Notes under the pieces: model-generated
What the model saw: only the letters and a program-made list of their open reading frames with translations
What the model was told of the DNA's origin: nothing
Databases searched by the model: none
DNA from: Pseudarthrobacter sulfonivorans
Lineage (GTDB): Bacteria > Actinomycetota > Actinomycetes > Actinomycetales > Micrococcaceae
Assembly: GCF_024391045.1 (NCBI RefSeq)
Contig: NZ_JANFCZ010000017.1
Coordinates: forward strand, 1 to 64,000
Reading direction: 5' to 3'
Length of the DNA: 64,000 nucleotides
Program-made: the position numbers and the translations under genes
Part shown: positions 56,531 through 64,000 of the stretch, one piece after another
Numbering within the stretch: position 1 is the first letter of the stretch
Layout: every line of letters begins with the position of its first letter

Positions 56531-56538
56531 CCCGTTTG

Positions 56539-56621
56539 TGCGCGGAGGGGGACTTGAACCCCCACCCCCTTTCGAGGACTAGCACCTCAAGCTAGCGCGT
56601 CTGCCATTCCGCCACCCGCGC
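56539..56621 (-). tRNA. tRNA-Leu(GAG)
   Basis: 83-nt class II tRNA. Acceptor GCGCGGG pairs with TCCGCGC (one G-T), anticodon arm CTAGC-TTGAGGT-GCTAG gives GAG at 56586-56588, a long variable arm is present, and the T-arm contains GGGTTCAAGTCCC. Discriminator A; CCA is not encoded. Reads CUC/CUU leucine codons. Confidence 0.96.
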
Positions 56622-56793
56622 AGGTGGTAATTCGGTGAACGTTTCCGCCTTTCAGCGTTTCGCATTTCTCCGAAGCAGCGAGAAAGACTCTAACACGAAC
56701 TTTCCGGGATCATGAAATCGGGGCGGATGGGTAGGCTGAAGGCACACCGAAAGCGCCCGTTTACACGCGCCCCCGACTGCCCAAGGAGTTTCC

Positions 56794-58098
56794 ATGTCTG
56801 ACATCCGCGCCGAGGATGAAGTTGTCCGGATCTGCCAGGAGCTCATCCGGATAGACACCTCGAACTACGGCGACGGTTCGGGCCCGGGGGAGCGGGCGGC
56901 CGCCGAGTACACCGCCGCGCTGATCGAGGAGGTGGGCCTCACCGCGGAGATCTTCGAATCAGCTCCCGGCCGCGCCAGCGTTGTCACCCGGATGACCGGC
57001 GAGGACCCCTCAGCCAGTGCGCTGGTAGTGCACGGCCACCTTGACGTTGTGCCCGCGTTGCGCGACCAGTGGTCAGTGGATCCCTTCAGCGCGGAGCTGA
57101 AGGATGGGCTCATCTGGGGCCGCGGCGCCGTTGACATGAAGGACATGGACGCCATGATCCTGTCCGTCATGCGGGACCTGGCCCGGGCGGGCCGGAAGCC
57201 CAAGCGTGACATCATCTTCGCCCTTTTTGCCGACGAAGAGGCCGGCGGTGAATACGGTGCCCGATACGCCGTAGACAAGCGGCCGGAGCTGTTCGAGGGC
57301 GCAACAGAGGCCATCTCCGAGGTCGGCGGGTTCTCGGCCACCATCGGAGGGCAGCGGACCTACCTCCTGCAGACGGCCGAGAAAGGCATCTCTTGGCTCC
57401 GCCTCGTGGCCCACGGCCGTGCGGGTCACGGATCACAGATCAACACGGACAACGCGGTGACCCGGCTCGCAGCGGCGGTGACCCGGATCGGTGAGTACAA
57501 ATGGCCCATCGAACTCACGCCCACCACCCGGCAGTTCCTGGACGGCGTGACAGAACTCACAGGCGTCGAATTCGATCCGGAGAACCCGGACCGGCTGCTG
57601 GATCAGCTCGGCACGGTCTCCCGCTTCGTCGGCGCCACCCTGCAGAACACCACCAATCCCACTCTGTTGAAGGGTGGCTACAAGCACAATGTCATCCCCG
57701 AATCGGCTGAAGCCCTGGTGGACTGCCGCACTCTTCCCGGCCAGGAGGAACAGGTCCTGGAAATCGTGCGGGACCTCGCGGGCACGGGCGTTGACGTGAG
57801 CTACGTGCACAACGACGTTTCGCTCGAGGTGCCGTTCGCCGGGAACCTCGTGGACTCCATGATCGATGCTCTCCACTCCGAGGACCCTGGCGCCAAAGTT
57901 TTGCCCTACACGCTTTCCGGCGGCACGGACAACAAATCGCTGAGCCGGCTGGGCATCACCGGATACGGCTTCGCACCCCTCATGCTGCCCGACGACCTCG
58001 ACTTCACCGGAATGTTCCACGGCGTGGACGAAAGGGTCCCGGTAGACTCGCTCAAATTCGGCGCCCGGGTCCTCAACACCCTCCTCACCAACTACTAG
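56794..58098 (+). CDS. M20 family metallo-hydrolase (peptidase/deacylase)
   Basis: Two-zinc amidohydrolase-type enzyme, 434 residues. Metal ligands appear in VHGHLDVVP (near 77), GRGAVDMKDMD (near 111), ADEEAGGEYG (near 150) and the C-terminal GGTDNKSL. The dimerisation lid lies at ~210-330. AAGGAG precedes ATG 56794. M. tuberculosis Rv2141c is the likely counterpart. Substrate unknown; DapE-like and carboxypeptidase activities are both possible. The next gene starts 9 nt later. Confidence 0.88.
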   Translation: MSDIRAEDEVVRICQELIRIDTSNYGDGSGPGERAAAEYTAALIEEVGLTAEIFESAPGRASVVTRMTGEDPSASALVVHGHLDVVPALRDQWSVDPFSAELKDGLIWGRGAVDMKDMDAMILSVMRDLARAGRKPKRDIIFALFADEEAGGEYGARYAVDKRPELFEGATEAISEVGGFSATIGGQRTYLLQTAEKGISWLRLVAHGRAGHGSQINTDNAVTRLAAAVTRIGEYKWPIELTPTTRQFLDGVTELTGVEFDPENPDRLLDQLGTVSRFVGATLQNTTNPTLLKGGYKHNVIPESAEALVDCRTLPGQEEQVLEIVRDLAGTGVDVSYVHNDVSLEVPFAGNLVDSMIDALHSEDPGAKVLPYTLSGGTDNKSLSRLGITGYGFAPLMLPDDLDFTGMFHGVDERVPVDSLKFGARVLNTLLTNY

Positions 58099-58107
58099 GG
58101 GTACCAG

Positions 58108-59268
58108 ATGACGCCCGAGGAAGTACTCCCGGACCAACTGCTGGAATCGATCCGCGCCCGCGCCGCGGGTTATGACCGGGACAACGCCTTCTTCGCCGAG
58201 GATCTCGAAGAGCTAACCGCCGCCGGCTACCTGAAGCTTTTTGTTCCAACGTCCGACGGCGGCCTCGGGCTTGGGCTCGAAGCGGCAGCGCAGTGCCAGC
58301 GGAGGCTGGCAACGGCGGCCCCGGCCACCGCACTGGCCATCAACATGCATCTGGTGTGGACCGGCGTCGCGCAGGTCCTGGCTGCCAGGGGAGACGGATC
58401 GCTGAACTTTGTCCTCCAGGATGCCGCCCAAGGCGAAATCTTCGCGTTCGGCAATTCCGAGGCCGGAAACGACGCAGTGCTCTTTGATTCGAGGACCGCG
58501 GCGACCCCGCTTCCTGACGGCGGGTACAGCTTCACCGGCACAAAGATCTTCACCAGCCTCTCGCCCGCATGGACCCGTCTGGGCATTTTCGGGAAGGACA
58601 CTGAGGCGAGGGGAGGGGAGGGCGAGCTGGTACACGGTTTTATCGACCGCGGTTCGGCCGGCTACACCATCCTGGAGGACTGGGACACCCTGGGCATGCG
58701 GGCCAGCCAATCGAACACAACCGTCCTGGACGGCGCTGAAGTCCGCGCCGACCGGATCTTCCGGAAACTGCCGGTAGGCCCGAACGCCGATCCGCTGATC
58801 TTCGCCATTTTTGCCTGTTTTGAGTCACTGCTGGCGGCCGTCTACGCGGGTGTCGGCGAGCGTGCGCTGAACCTCGGCGTGGAGTCTGTCAAGCGTCGCA
58901 CTTCGTTCAAGAATGCCGGCAGAAGCTACGCGCAGGACCCGGACATCCGCTGGAAGGTCGCCCAGGCAGCCATGGCCATGGACGCCCTGTACCCCCAGCT
59001 CCTTGCGGTAACCCGCGACGTCGATGCGCTCACAGACCACGGGTCGCAATGGTTTCCCAAGCTGGTGGGCCTGAAGGTGAATGCGACGGAGACCGCGCGC
59101 CGGGTCGTGGACCTTGCCATCAGGGTCAGCGGCGGTTCCAGCTACTTCCGCGGTTCCGAACTCGAGCGCCTGTACCGGGACGTCCTGGCCGGCATGTTCC
59201 ACCCGTCGGACGACGAATCGGCGCACAACACGGTGGCCAACGCCTGGCTGGGTCCGCTCGAACCCTAG
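58108..59268 (+). CDS. acyl-CoA dehydrogenase family protein
   Basis: 386-residue flavoenzyme of the ACAD fold: N-terminal helical domain, middle beta domain with FTGTKIFTSLSPAW near 147 and DTLGMRASQSNTT near 192, C-terminal helical domain. The typical catalytic Glu region near residue 370 reads MFHPSDDESAHN, so the base residue is uncertain. Co-transcribed with the M20 gene. Its TAG stop shares CTAG with the converging DUF5703 gene. Confidence 0.85.
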   Translation: MTPEEVLPDQLLESIRARAAGYDRDNAFFAEDLEELTAAGYLKLFVPTSDGGLGLGLEAAAQCQRRLATAAPATALAINMHLVWTGVAQVLAARGDGSLNFVLQDAAQGEIFAFGNSEAGNDAVLFDSRTAATPLPDGGYSFTGTKIFTSLSPAWTRLGIFGKDTEARGGEGELVHGFIDRGSAGYTILEDWDTLGMRASQSNTTVLDGAEVRADRIFRKLPVGPNADPLIFAIFACFESLLAAVYAGVGERALNLGVESVKRRTSFKNAGRSYAQDPDIRWKVAQAAMAMDALYPQLLAVTRDVDALTDHGSQWFPKLVGLKVNATETARRVVDLAIRVSGGSSYFRGSELERLYRDVLAGMFHPSDDESAHNTVANAWLGPLEP

Positions 59269-59498
59269 ACAGTCCGCTGGACCTGCATGACCCGGCGGCG
59301 GAGCCAGAAGCGCCTGGCTCCGCCCATGTACAGCACGCTGCGCTCGAGTTCCCACTTGCCGTACTCGGAATGCTCCACAAGCCGGCGCCTCGCCTCGGGC
59401 AGCGAATCCACGGGGCTGACCGTCAGTACGAGGTACTCGTACTGCTTCAAAATATCCCGCTCCCGACGGACCGAGCTGGTGAGAAATTGTTCCTTCAT
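59265..59498 (-). CDS. DUF5703 family small protein
   Basis: 77 residues: YEYLVLTVSP, ARRRLVEHSEYGKWELER, and a basic C-terminus RRFWLRRRVMQVQRT. Actinobacterial family of unknown function. GGAG stands 4 nt before ATG 59498. A longer frame to 59885 is antisense to the next gene and rejected. Confidence 0.72.
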   Translation of the reverse strand: MKEQFLTSSVRRERDILKQYEYLVLTVSPVDSLPEARRRLVEHSEYGKWELERSVLYMGGARRFWLRRRVMQVQRTV

Positions 59499-59525
59499 TG
59501 CTCTCCATTTTCGTCCTTTTCCGGC

Positions 59526-59531
59526 TAACGT
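59526..59531 (+). promoter_or_regulatory. -10 box for the acidic small protein
   Basis: TAACGT ends 6 nt before ATG 59538. Confidence 0.45.
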
Positions 59532-59537
59532 GAAGTC

Positions 59538-59804
59538 ATGAGCATCGATCCGCGTGTCGCGCTTGAGTCCCTGACATCCGCCTTGGAAGAACACCTTATA
59601 GCAGCATCCAACAGGCGCGGGGATGGGGATCCCGCCGTCGAAGCGGCATTTTTTGCGGTCGCAGACGCCTTCGAAGTATACGAAGACGCGCTCTACGAGG
59701 CCTACAGCGAAGTCACGCCCCTCCAGGTTTTTGACGACGATGAGGACGACGAAGAGGAATCTAGCATCGACGATGACGAGGACCTCGAAATCGTCGAGGA
59801 ATGA
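59538..59804 (+). CDS. acidic small conserved protein
   Basis: 88 residues. A helical first half (VALESLTSALEEHL, AAFFAVADAFEVYEDAL) is followed by a very acidic tail (DDDEDDEEE and DDDEDLEIVEE). Often labelled primosomal protein in actinobacterial annotations, without support here. Divergent from DUF5703 by 39 bp. Function unknown. Confidence 0.75.
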   Translation: MSIDPRVALESLTSALEEHLIAASNRRGDGDPAVEAAFFAVADAFEVYEDALYEAYSEVTPLQVFDDDEDDEEESSIDDDEDLEIVEE

Positions 59805-59851
59805 TGCGTAGCGCCCCCGGGAGACTCCCCGGCTGCGGCGCGTCCCCGGCC

Positions 59852-60787
59852 TCAGGCCGGTTGGGACACATCCTCCAACGCACACGCTATTTCCGGCGGC
59901 AGCCGGGTCAGCTGGGCTGTGAGGATCTCTTTTGCCTGGACCGGCGTCCGGGGTCCGACGATGGCGGTCGCCACGCCATGCTGTGCCAGCAGCCAGCTCA
60001 GCGCAACATCCAGAGGTGTTCTCCCCAGGCCTTTGGCGGCCATGGCAACGGCTTCCACCACGCTTGACGGCTGCTGCTCCAGATAAGGCTCCACATAAGG
60101 CGCGGTATCACTCCGTGCGGCCCTGGAATCCGCCGGAATGCTGCCACGATACTTGCCTGTCAGCACCCCGCGCCCCATCGGTGCCCACGCCATCAGCCCC
60201 AGGCCCGCGTCTTCGACCGCCGGGACCAGTTCCGCCTCAGGTTTCCGGTGGACCAGGGAGTACTCGGCCTGTGCGGCGACCAGCGGAAACCCGGCAATTG
60301 CGGCTGCCTTGGCGCTCTGCCAGCCGTTGAAGTTGGCAATGCCCGCGTAACGGGCGCGGCCGCTGCGGACCGCGAATTCGAGGGCTGACAACGTTTCCTC
60401 CAACGGAACGTTGCCGTCCCACGCCTGGGCGTACCAGATGTCCACGTAGTCGGTCCCGAGCCGTGCCAGGCTGGCGTCCAGGGCGCTGAGCATCGCGTTC
60501 CGGGAGGTGTCCACAAACCGGCGGCCGTCCGACGTCGACGTCCCGGCTTTGGTGGACAGCGAGACTTCGGTGCGGGCAACCACATCACCCAGCAACGAAC
60601 CGATCATCGCTTCGGCGCCGCCATCGGAATAGGACGCCGCCGTGTCGATGTGCTTTCCGCCGCCGTCAATAAAAGTCCGCAACATCTCCGAGGCGTCCTC
60701 TTGGTCGGTTTCTTTGGCCCAGGACATGGTGCCGAGGGAAAGGGCCGAGACTCGCAACCCACTGTTGCCGACGTAACGCTGCTGCAT
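59852..60787 (-). CDS. aldo/keto reductase
   Basis: NADPH-dependent oxidoreductase with a TIM barrel, 311 residues. The catalytic tetrad is partly visible: HIDTAASYS (Asp and Tyr), STKAGTS (Lys); the usual His position reads YAQAWD. Probable beta-subunit-like or YghZ-like member. ATG 60787 has TAAGCT 7 nt upstream and is divergent from uppP by only 50 bp. Confidence 0.87.
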   Translation of the reverse strand: MQQRYVGNSGLRVSALSLGTMSWAKETDQEDASEMLRTFIDGGGKHIDTAASYSDGGAEAMIGSLLGDVVARTEVSLSTKAGTSTSDGRRFVDTSRNAMLSALDASLARLGTDYVDIWYAQAWDGNVPLEETLSALEFAVRSGRARYAGIANFNGWQSAKAAAIAGFPLVAAQAEYSLVHRKPEAELVPAVEDAGLGLMAWAPMGRGVLTGKYRGSIPADSRAARSDTAPYVEPYLEQQPSSVVEAVAMAAKGLGRTPLDVALSWLLAQHGVATAIVGPRTPVQAKEILTAQLTRLPPEIACALEDVSQPA

Positions 60788-60794
60788 AGCTGCA

Positions 60795-60800
60795 AGCTTA
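60795..60800 (-). promoter_or_regulatory. -10 box for the aldo/keto reductase
   Basis: TAAGCT on the minus strand, 7 nt before ATG 60787. Confidence 0.5.
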
Positions 60801-60825
60801 CGGGGAATCAACAGGGCACATGACG

Positions 60826-60831
60826 TAGTGT
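60826..60831 (+). promoter_or_regulatory. -10 box for uppP
   Basis: TAGTGT ends 6 nt before GTG 60838. With the opposite -10 box only 25 bp away, the two promoters must overlap. Confidence 0.5.
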
Positions 60832-60837
60832 CTTAGC

Positions 60838-61671
60838 GTGAACTGGATTGAGGCGGCCCTGCTGGGCCTAATACAGGGTCTGACCGAATTTCTACCGATT
60901 TCATCGAGCGCGCACCTGCGGATTGTGGGACAGTTCCTGCCCAACGCCTCCGATCCGGGGGCGGCGTTTACAGCCATCACCCAGCTCGGAACCGAAACAG
61001 CTGTGGTGATCTACTTCTGGCGCGATATCGTCAGGATCGTCAAGGCCTGGGCAGGATCGCTGACGGGAAGGGTCTCGCGTCAGGACCCCGACGCGCGCAT
61101 GGGCTGGCTGGTGATCATCGGCAGCCTGCCGATCATCGTGCTGGGCCTGCTGTTCCAGGACCAGATCGAGTCCGTGCTGCGAAGCCTTTGGATCGTCGCC
61201 ACCATGCTGATCGTTTTCGGCCTGATCCTGGCCGTGGCGGACGCTGTGGGAAAGCAGGACAGGGACCTGACCCGGCTCAGTTACAAACATGGCATCCTGT
61301 ACGGCTTCGCCCAGGCCATGGCGCTTATCCCCGGCGTCTCGCGGTCCGGTGGCACCATCACCGCGGGCCTCCTGATGGGCTACACCCGGGAGGCCGCTGC
61401 GCGCTACTCCTTCCTCCTCGCCATCCCGGCAGTGTTCGGCAGTGGCCTGTACCAGCTGTACAAGGTGGTCTCCAAAGATGGCATCTCCGGGCCGTTCGGC
61501 CTTCCGGAGACGGCGCTGGCCACCGTGATCGCCCTAGTGGTGGGCTACATCATCATCGGCTGGTTCCTCAAATTCATCTCCACCCGCAGCTACCGGCTCT
61601 TCGTCTGGTACCGGATCCTCCTCGGCCTGGCCCTCTATCTCCTGCTCGGTTTCAATGTCATGAGCGCCTAG
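60838..61671 (+). CDS. uppP: undecaprenyl-diphosphatase
   Basis: Recycles the cell-wall lipid carrier by removing one phosphate from undecaprenyl diphosphate; confers bacitracin tolerance. 277 residues, about eight membrane segments. Catalytic motifs [13 protein letters not shown] (residues ~15-27) and [12 protein letters not shown] (~167-178) are intact. mshC follows after 15 bp, as in related actinobacteria (M. tuberculosis Rv2136c and Rv2130c are close together). Confidence 0.95.
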   Translation: MNWIEAALLGLIQGLTEFLPISSSAHLRIVGQFLPNASDPGAAFTAITQLGTETAVVIYFWRDIVRIVKAWAGSLTGRVSRQDPDARMGWLVIIGSLPIIVLGLLFQDQIESVLRSLWIVATMLIVFGLILAVADAVGKQDRDLTRLSYKHGILYGFAQAMALIPGVSRSGGTITAGLLMGYTREAAARYSFLLAIPAVFGSGLYQLYKVVSKDGISGPFGLPETALATVIALVVGYIIIGWFLKFISTRSYRLFVWYRILLGLALYLLLGFNVMSA

Positions 61672-61674
61672 AAG

Positions 61675-61680
61675 TAGGCT
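61675..61680 (+). promoter_or_regulatory. possible internal -10 box for mshC
   Basis: TAGGCT ends 6 nt before GTG 61687, inside the uppP-mshC gap; mshC may have its own leaderless promoter. Confidence 0.4.
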
Positions 61681-61686
61681 TGGGCT

Positions 61687-62964
61687 GTGAAATCCTGGAC
61701 TTCCCGCCCTGTTCCCGTGCTGCCCGGCACCATGCCGGCCATCCGCTTGTTCGACACCGCCCTGGGACGTGAGGTCAGCCTGCCGTCCGGTGGCGAGCAG
61801 TCGATGTACGTCTGCGGCATCACCCCTTACGACGCCACCCATATGGGCCATGCTGCCAGCTACGTGGCGTTTGACCTCCTGAACAGGGCCTGGCGCGACG
61901 CCGGCTCCAAGGTCTCCTACGTGCAGAACGTTACCGACGTGGACGACCCCCTCCTGGAGCGTGCCACGGCCACGGGTGTGGACTGGCGGGATCTGGCGGC
62001 AAGCCAGATTGAACTCTTCCAGACGGACATGGAAGCCCTGAACGTGATCGCGCCCGGCCACTACGTCGGCGCCGTCGAATCCATAGACCGGATTGTTCCG
62101 GCTGTTGAGCGGCTGCTCCAGCTCGGCCTTGCCTACCGGGTGGCCGGTACCGCGGGGGAGCCCGACGGCGATGTCTATTACGACGTCGAGGCCGCCGGAA
62201 AACAGTCGGTGGCCCCCGATGCGTGGACCCTGGGTTCGATCTCGCGCCTGGGTGAGGCTGAAATGCTTGAGCTGTTCGCCGAACGTGGCGGCGACCCCGG
62301 CAGGGCCGGCAAGCGGCAGGCTCTTGACCCCCTGCTGTGGCGGGTTGCCCGGCACGGCGAGCCCAGCTGGCCCGGCGGTGAGCTTGGCCAGGGCCGGCCC
62401 GGATGGCATATCGAGTGCACAGTCATCGCCCAGCAGTACCTGCCCGCGCCCTTTACCGTCCAGGGCGGCGGTTCAGACCTCATCTTCCCGCATCATGAGA
62501 TGGGCGCCGGCCACGCCTACTCGCTGGCCGGGGTCCCCCTGGCCCGCCATTACGCCCACGCGGGCATGGTGGGCCTGGACGGGGAAAAGATGAGCAAGTC
62601 CAAGGGCAACCTCGTGCTGGTGTCCAAGCTGCGTGCGGCCGGTGAAGAGCCGGCTGCCATCCGACTGGCCATCCTCGCCCACCACTACCGCTCGGACTGG
62701 TCGTGGACGCAGGAAGGGTTCGAGGACGCCAAGGCACGGCTTGCCGCCTGGCGCCGCGCGCTCACCGCTGCGCCGGAAGGCTCCGCCGCGGGTGTGATCC
62801 GCGATATGAGGTCCGCACTGGCCAACGATCTTGATGCGCCGGCCGCGCTGGCAGCTGTTGACCGGTGGGCAGCCGCCGCGAACGAGGCGGCGGAAGCGGG
62901 CTGCCGGCAGGATCAAGCACTGGTGAGCGACGCTGTCGAGGCGCTCCTCGGCGTCGTTCTTTAA
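61687..62964 (+). CDS. mshC: cysteine:glucosaminyl-inositol ligase (mycothiol synthesis)
   Basis: Joins cysteine to GlcN-inositol in the penultimate step of mycothiol synthesis. Cysteinyl-tRNA synthetase-like, 425 residues. Zinc/adenylate motif [15 protein letters not shown] near 42-56, WHIECTVIA near 240, HHEM near 265, and EKMSKSKGN near 298. It lacks the tRNA-binding tail of true CysRS. No Shine-Dalgarno, consistent with a leaderless message. Marks the organism as a mycothiol producer. Confidence 0.94.
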   Translation: MKSWTSRPVPVLPGTMPAIRLFDTALGREVSLPSGGEQSMYVCGITPYDATHMGHAASYVAFDLLNRAWRDAGSKVSYVQNVTDVDDPLLERATATGVDWRDLAASQIELFQTDMEALNVIAPGHYVGAVESIDRIVPAVERLLQLGLAYRVAGTAGEPDGDVYYDVEAAGKQSVAPDAWTLGSISRLGEAEMLELFAERGGDPGRAGKRQALDPLLWRVARHGEPSWPGGELGQGRPGWHIECTVIAQQYLPAPFTVQGGGSDLIFPHHEMGAGHAYSLAGVPLARHYAHAGMVGLDGEKMSKSKGNLVLVSKLRAAGEEPAAIRLAILAHHYRSDWSWTQEGFEDAKARLAAWRRALTAAPEGSAAGVIRDMRSALANDLDAPAALAAVDRWAAAANEAAEAGCRQDQALVSDAVEALLGVVL

Positions 62965-62984
62965 CTTACTGTCCTCGCGCCCTG

Positions 62985-63026
62985 CCTCAAATGTCTGCGG
63001 CGCCTCACCGCCGCAGACATTTGAGG
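62985..63026. terminator. perfect 18-bp hairpin between mshC and the PAC2 gene
   Basis: Arms 62985-63002 and 63009-63026 pair without mismatch around a CCTCAC loop, 21 nt after mshC and 26 nt beyond the PAC2-gene stop. No T-tract. Confidence 0.75.
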
Positions 63027-63051
63027 CCAGGGCCTCCCGGAGCCTGAGCTT

Positions 63052-63957
63052 TTAGGGCTTCTCGCGGCCCCGACGCTTGAGGTAACGCTCAAACTCGCGC
63101 GCAATGGACTCCCCGCTCGCCTCCGGAAGGTCGGCGGTATCCTTGGCTTCCTCCAGCTGCCGGACATACGCGGCGATTTCCGGGTCCTCGGTGGCCAATT
63201 CATCCACGCCGCGCTCCCAGGCGGCGGCCTCCTCCGCCAATTCGTGGGTGTCCAGCGGCACCTGGAGCAGTTCCTCCACCCTGTGGAGCAGGGCAAGTTG
63301 TGCCTTGGGCGACGGCGCCTGGGCGACGTAGTGGGGCACGGCGGCCCACAAGGAAAGGGTAGGAATGCCGGCCAGCAGCGCCACCTCCGAGAGGACCCCC
63401 ACAATCCCCACCGGGCCTTCGTACTGGGACGGTTCCAGGTTAAGACGTTCCCGCAGCGAGGCATCATCCGAAGAGGTACTCACCGGAATAGGCCTGCTGT
63501 GGGGGACATCGGCCAGCAACGCCCCCACCAAAACCACATAGTCCACCTTCAGCGCCTCGGCATGGACCAGCAGTTCGGCCGTGTAAGCCCGCCACTTATA
63601 GGACGGCTCAATGCCCTGGACGAAGATGACGTCCACGTTGGAGTCCGGCGCAGCGGCCTTGTAGATGCGCGTGGATGGCCATTTGATTTTCCGCTCACCC
63701 GACGCGTTGCGGCGGACCGTGGGACGCGTGAACTGGAAGTCGTAGTATTCGTCGGCGTCGATGGACGCGACTTTTTTGCCGCCCCACGCCTTGTTGAGGT
63801 AACGCAGCGAGTCGCTTGCTGCCTCACCGGCATCATTCCAGCCTTCAAAGGCCGCCAGCATCACCGTGATGCGCTCCCCATCGGCTACCGGCAGCAGGAA
63901 CTGCTCCTGTTCAGGCACGGCACCAGGATCCGTGGTGTCTCCGTCGAAGCTATTCAT
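63052..63957 (-). CDS. PAC2 family protein (proteasome-assembly-chaperone-like)
   Basis: 301-residue PAC2 protein. LLPVADGERITVMLAAFEGWNDAG leads the conserved domain; DYVVLVGALLADVPHSRP and SLWAAVPHYVAQ follow. The C-terminal ~60 residues are helical and charged. Related to eukaryotic 20S assembly chaperones and archaeal PbaB; the actinobacterial role is unproven. Counterpart of M. tuberculosis Rv2125, also near mshC. ATG 63957 with TAGGGT 6 nt upstream. Confidence 0.88.
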   Translation of the reverse strand: MNSFDGDTTDPGAVPEQEQFLLPVADGERITVMLAAFEGWNDAGEAASDSLRYLNKAWGGKKVASIDADEYYDFQFTRPTVRRNASGERKIKWPSTRIYKAAAPDSNVDVIFVQGIEPSYKWRAYTAELLVHAEALKVDYVVLVGALLADVPHSRPIPVSTSSDDASLRERLNLEPSQYEGPVGIVGVLSEVALLAGIPTLSLWAAVPHYVAQAPSPKAQLALLHRVEELLQVPLDTHELAEEAAAWERGVDELATEDPEIAAYVRQLEEAKDTADLPEASGESIAREFERYLKRRGREKP

Positions 63958-63963
63958 TTCTTC

Positions 63964-63969
63964 ACCCTA
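63964..63969 (-). promoter_or_regulatory. -10 box for the PAC2 gene
   Basis: TAGGGT on the minus strand, 6 nt before ATG 63957. Confidence 0.5.
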
Positions 63970-64000
63970 CGTCCAAGGGCGAGGACGATGCATGAAATGA

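Overview
The window is a gene-dense, high-GC actinobacterial chromosome segment. It most resembles a Micrococcaceae genome of the Arthrobacter/Pseudarthrobacter type. This rests on recognised protein families (MshC of mycothiol synthesis, DUF3099, DUF4193, PAC2, actinobacterial GlgA/GlgC, type-B L31, a SufR-led suf operon), strong G/C bias at third codon positions, frequent GTG starts, and gene order partly shared with Mycobacterium. No rRNA, CRISPR array, transposase, integrase or phage gene was seen. One tRNA, tRNA-Leu(GAG), is present.

Layout. 1-5564 (minus): pentose-phosphate/glycolysis operon tkt-tal-pgi-zwf, with zwf cut by the window edge. 6061-10071: haem O/haem A synthesis (ctaB, ctaA, convergent) and an ABC exporter. 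10196-15378: suf operon sufR-sufB-sufD-Rieske ferredoxin-sufC-sufT, lacking sufS and sufU. 15543-21071: zinc metallopeptidase, then an acyl-adenylating enzyme and an odd thiolase facing a biotin ECF transporter (bioY-bioM-bioN). 21343-27702: ABC-F ATPase, methionine aminopeptidase, a tightly coupled DUF3099/zinc-ribbon/SURF1/YbaK operon, FabG and a second SDR. 27802-35446: serB, ABC ATPase, TauE/SafE exporter, SpoU methyltransferase, L31B, lipoate ligase, aminopeptidase N. 35499-40089: YeiH exporter and the ATP-grasp/alpha-E/transglutaminase cluster. 40107-44860: flavin split-barrel protein, zinc-ribbon SDR, glgC and glgA (divergent). 44989-51556: a TetR-controlled beta-oxidation module with two divergent operons around one 31-bp operator. 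51553-56621: FUSC protein, Xi-class GST, M50 protease, YqeY, DUF4193, a gene-poor stretch with a structured element and two coupled small ORFs, then tRNA-Leu. 56794-63957: M20 hydrolase, acyl-CoA dehydrogenase, DUF5703, an acidic protein, aldo/keto reductase, uppP, mshC, PAC2.

Two signals run through the whole window. First, at least sixteen start codons, including every one that begins a probable operon listed in the promoter entries, have a TANNNT hexamer ending 6-8 nt upstream. This is the arrangement expected of leaderless transcripts, and it settled several start choices. Second, several convergent gene pairs are separated by long, near-perfect hairpins, mostly without a T-tract, that probably act as bidirectional terminators. 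Two other convergent pairs share a CTAG tetramer as overlapping stop codons.

Functionally the region is mostly housekeeping: NADPH and pentose supply, respiratory haem/oxidase assembly, Fe-S assembly, cofactor uptake, glycogen and fatty acids. The least understood parts are the ATP-grasp/alpha-E/transglutaminase cluster, the ligase/thiolase/BioYMN association with a thiolase lacking its second catalytic cysteine, the two SDR proteins without a normal catalytic tyrosine, the small zinc-ribbon protein before SURF1, and the structured gap at 55.6-56.4 kb.
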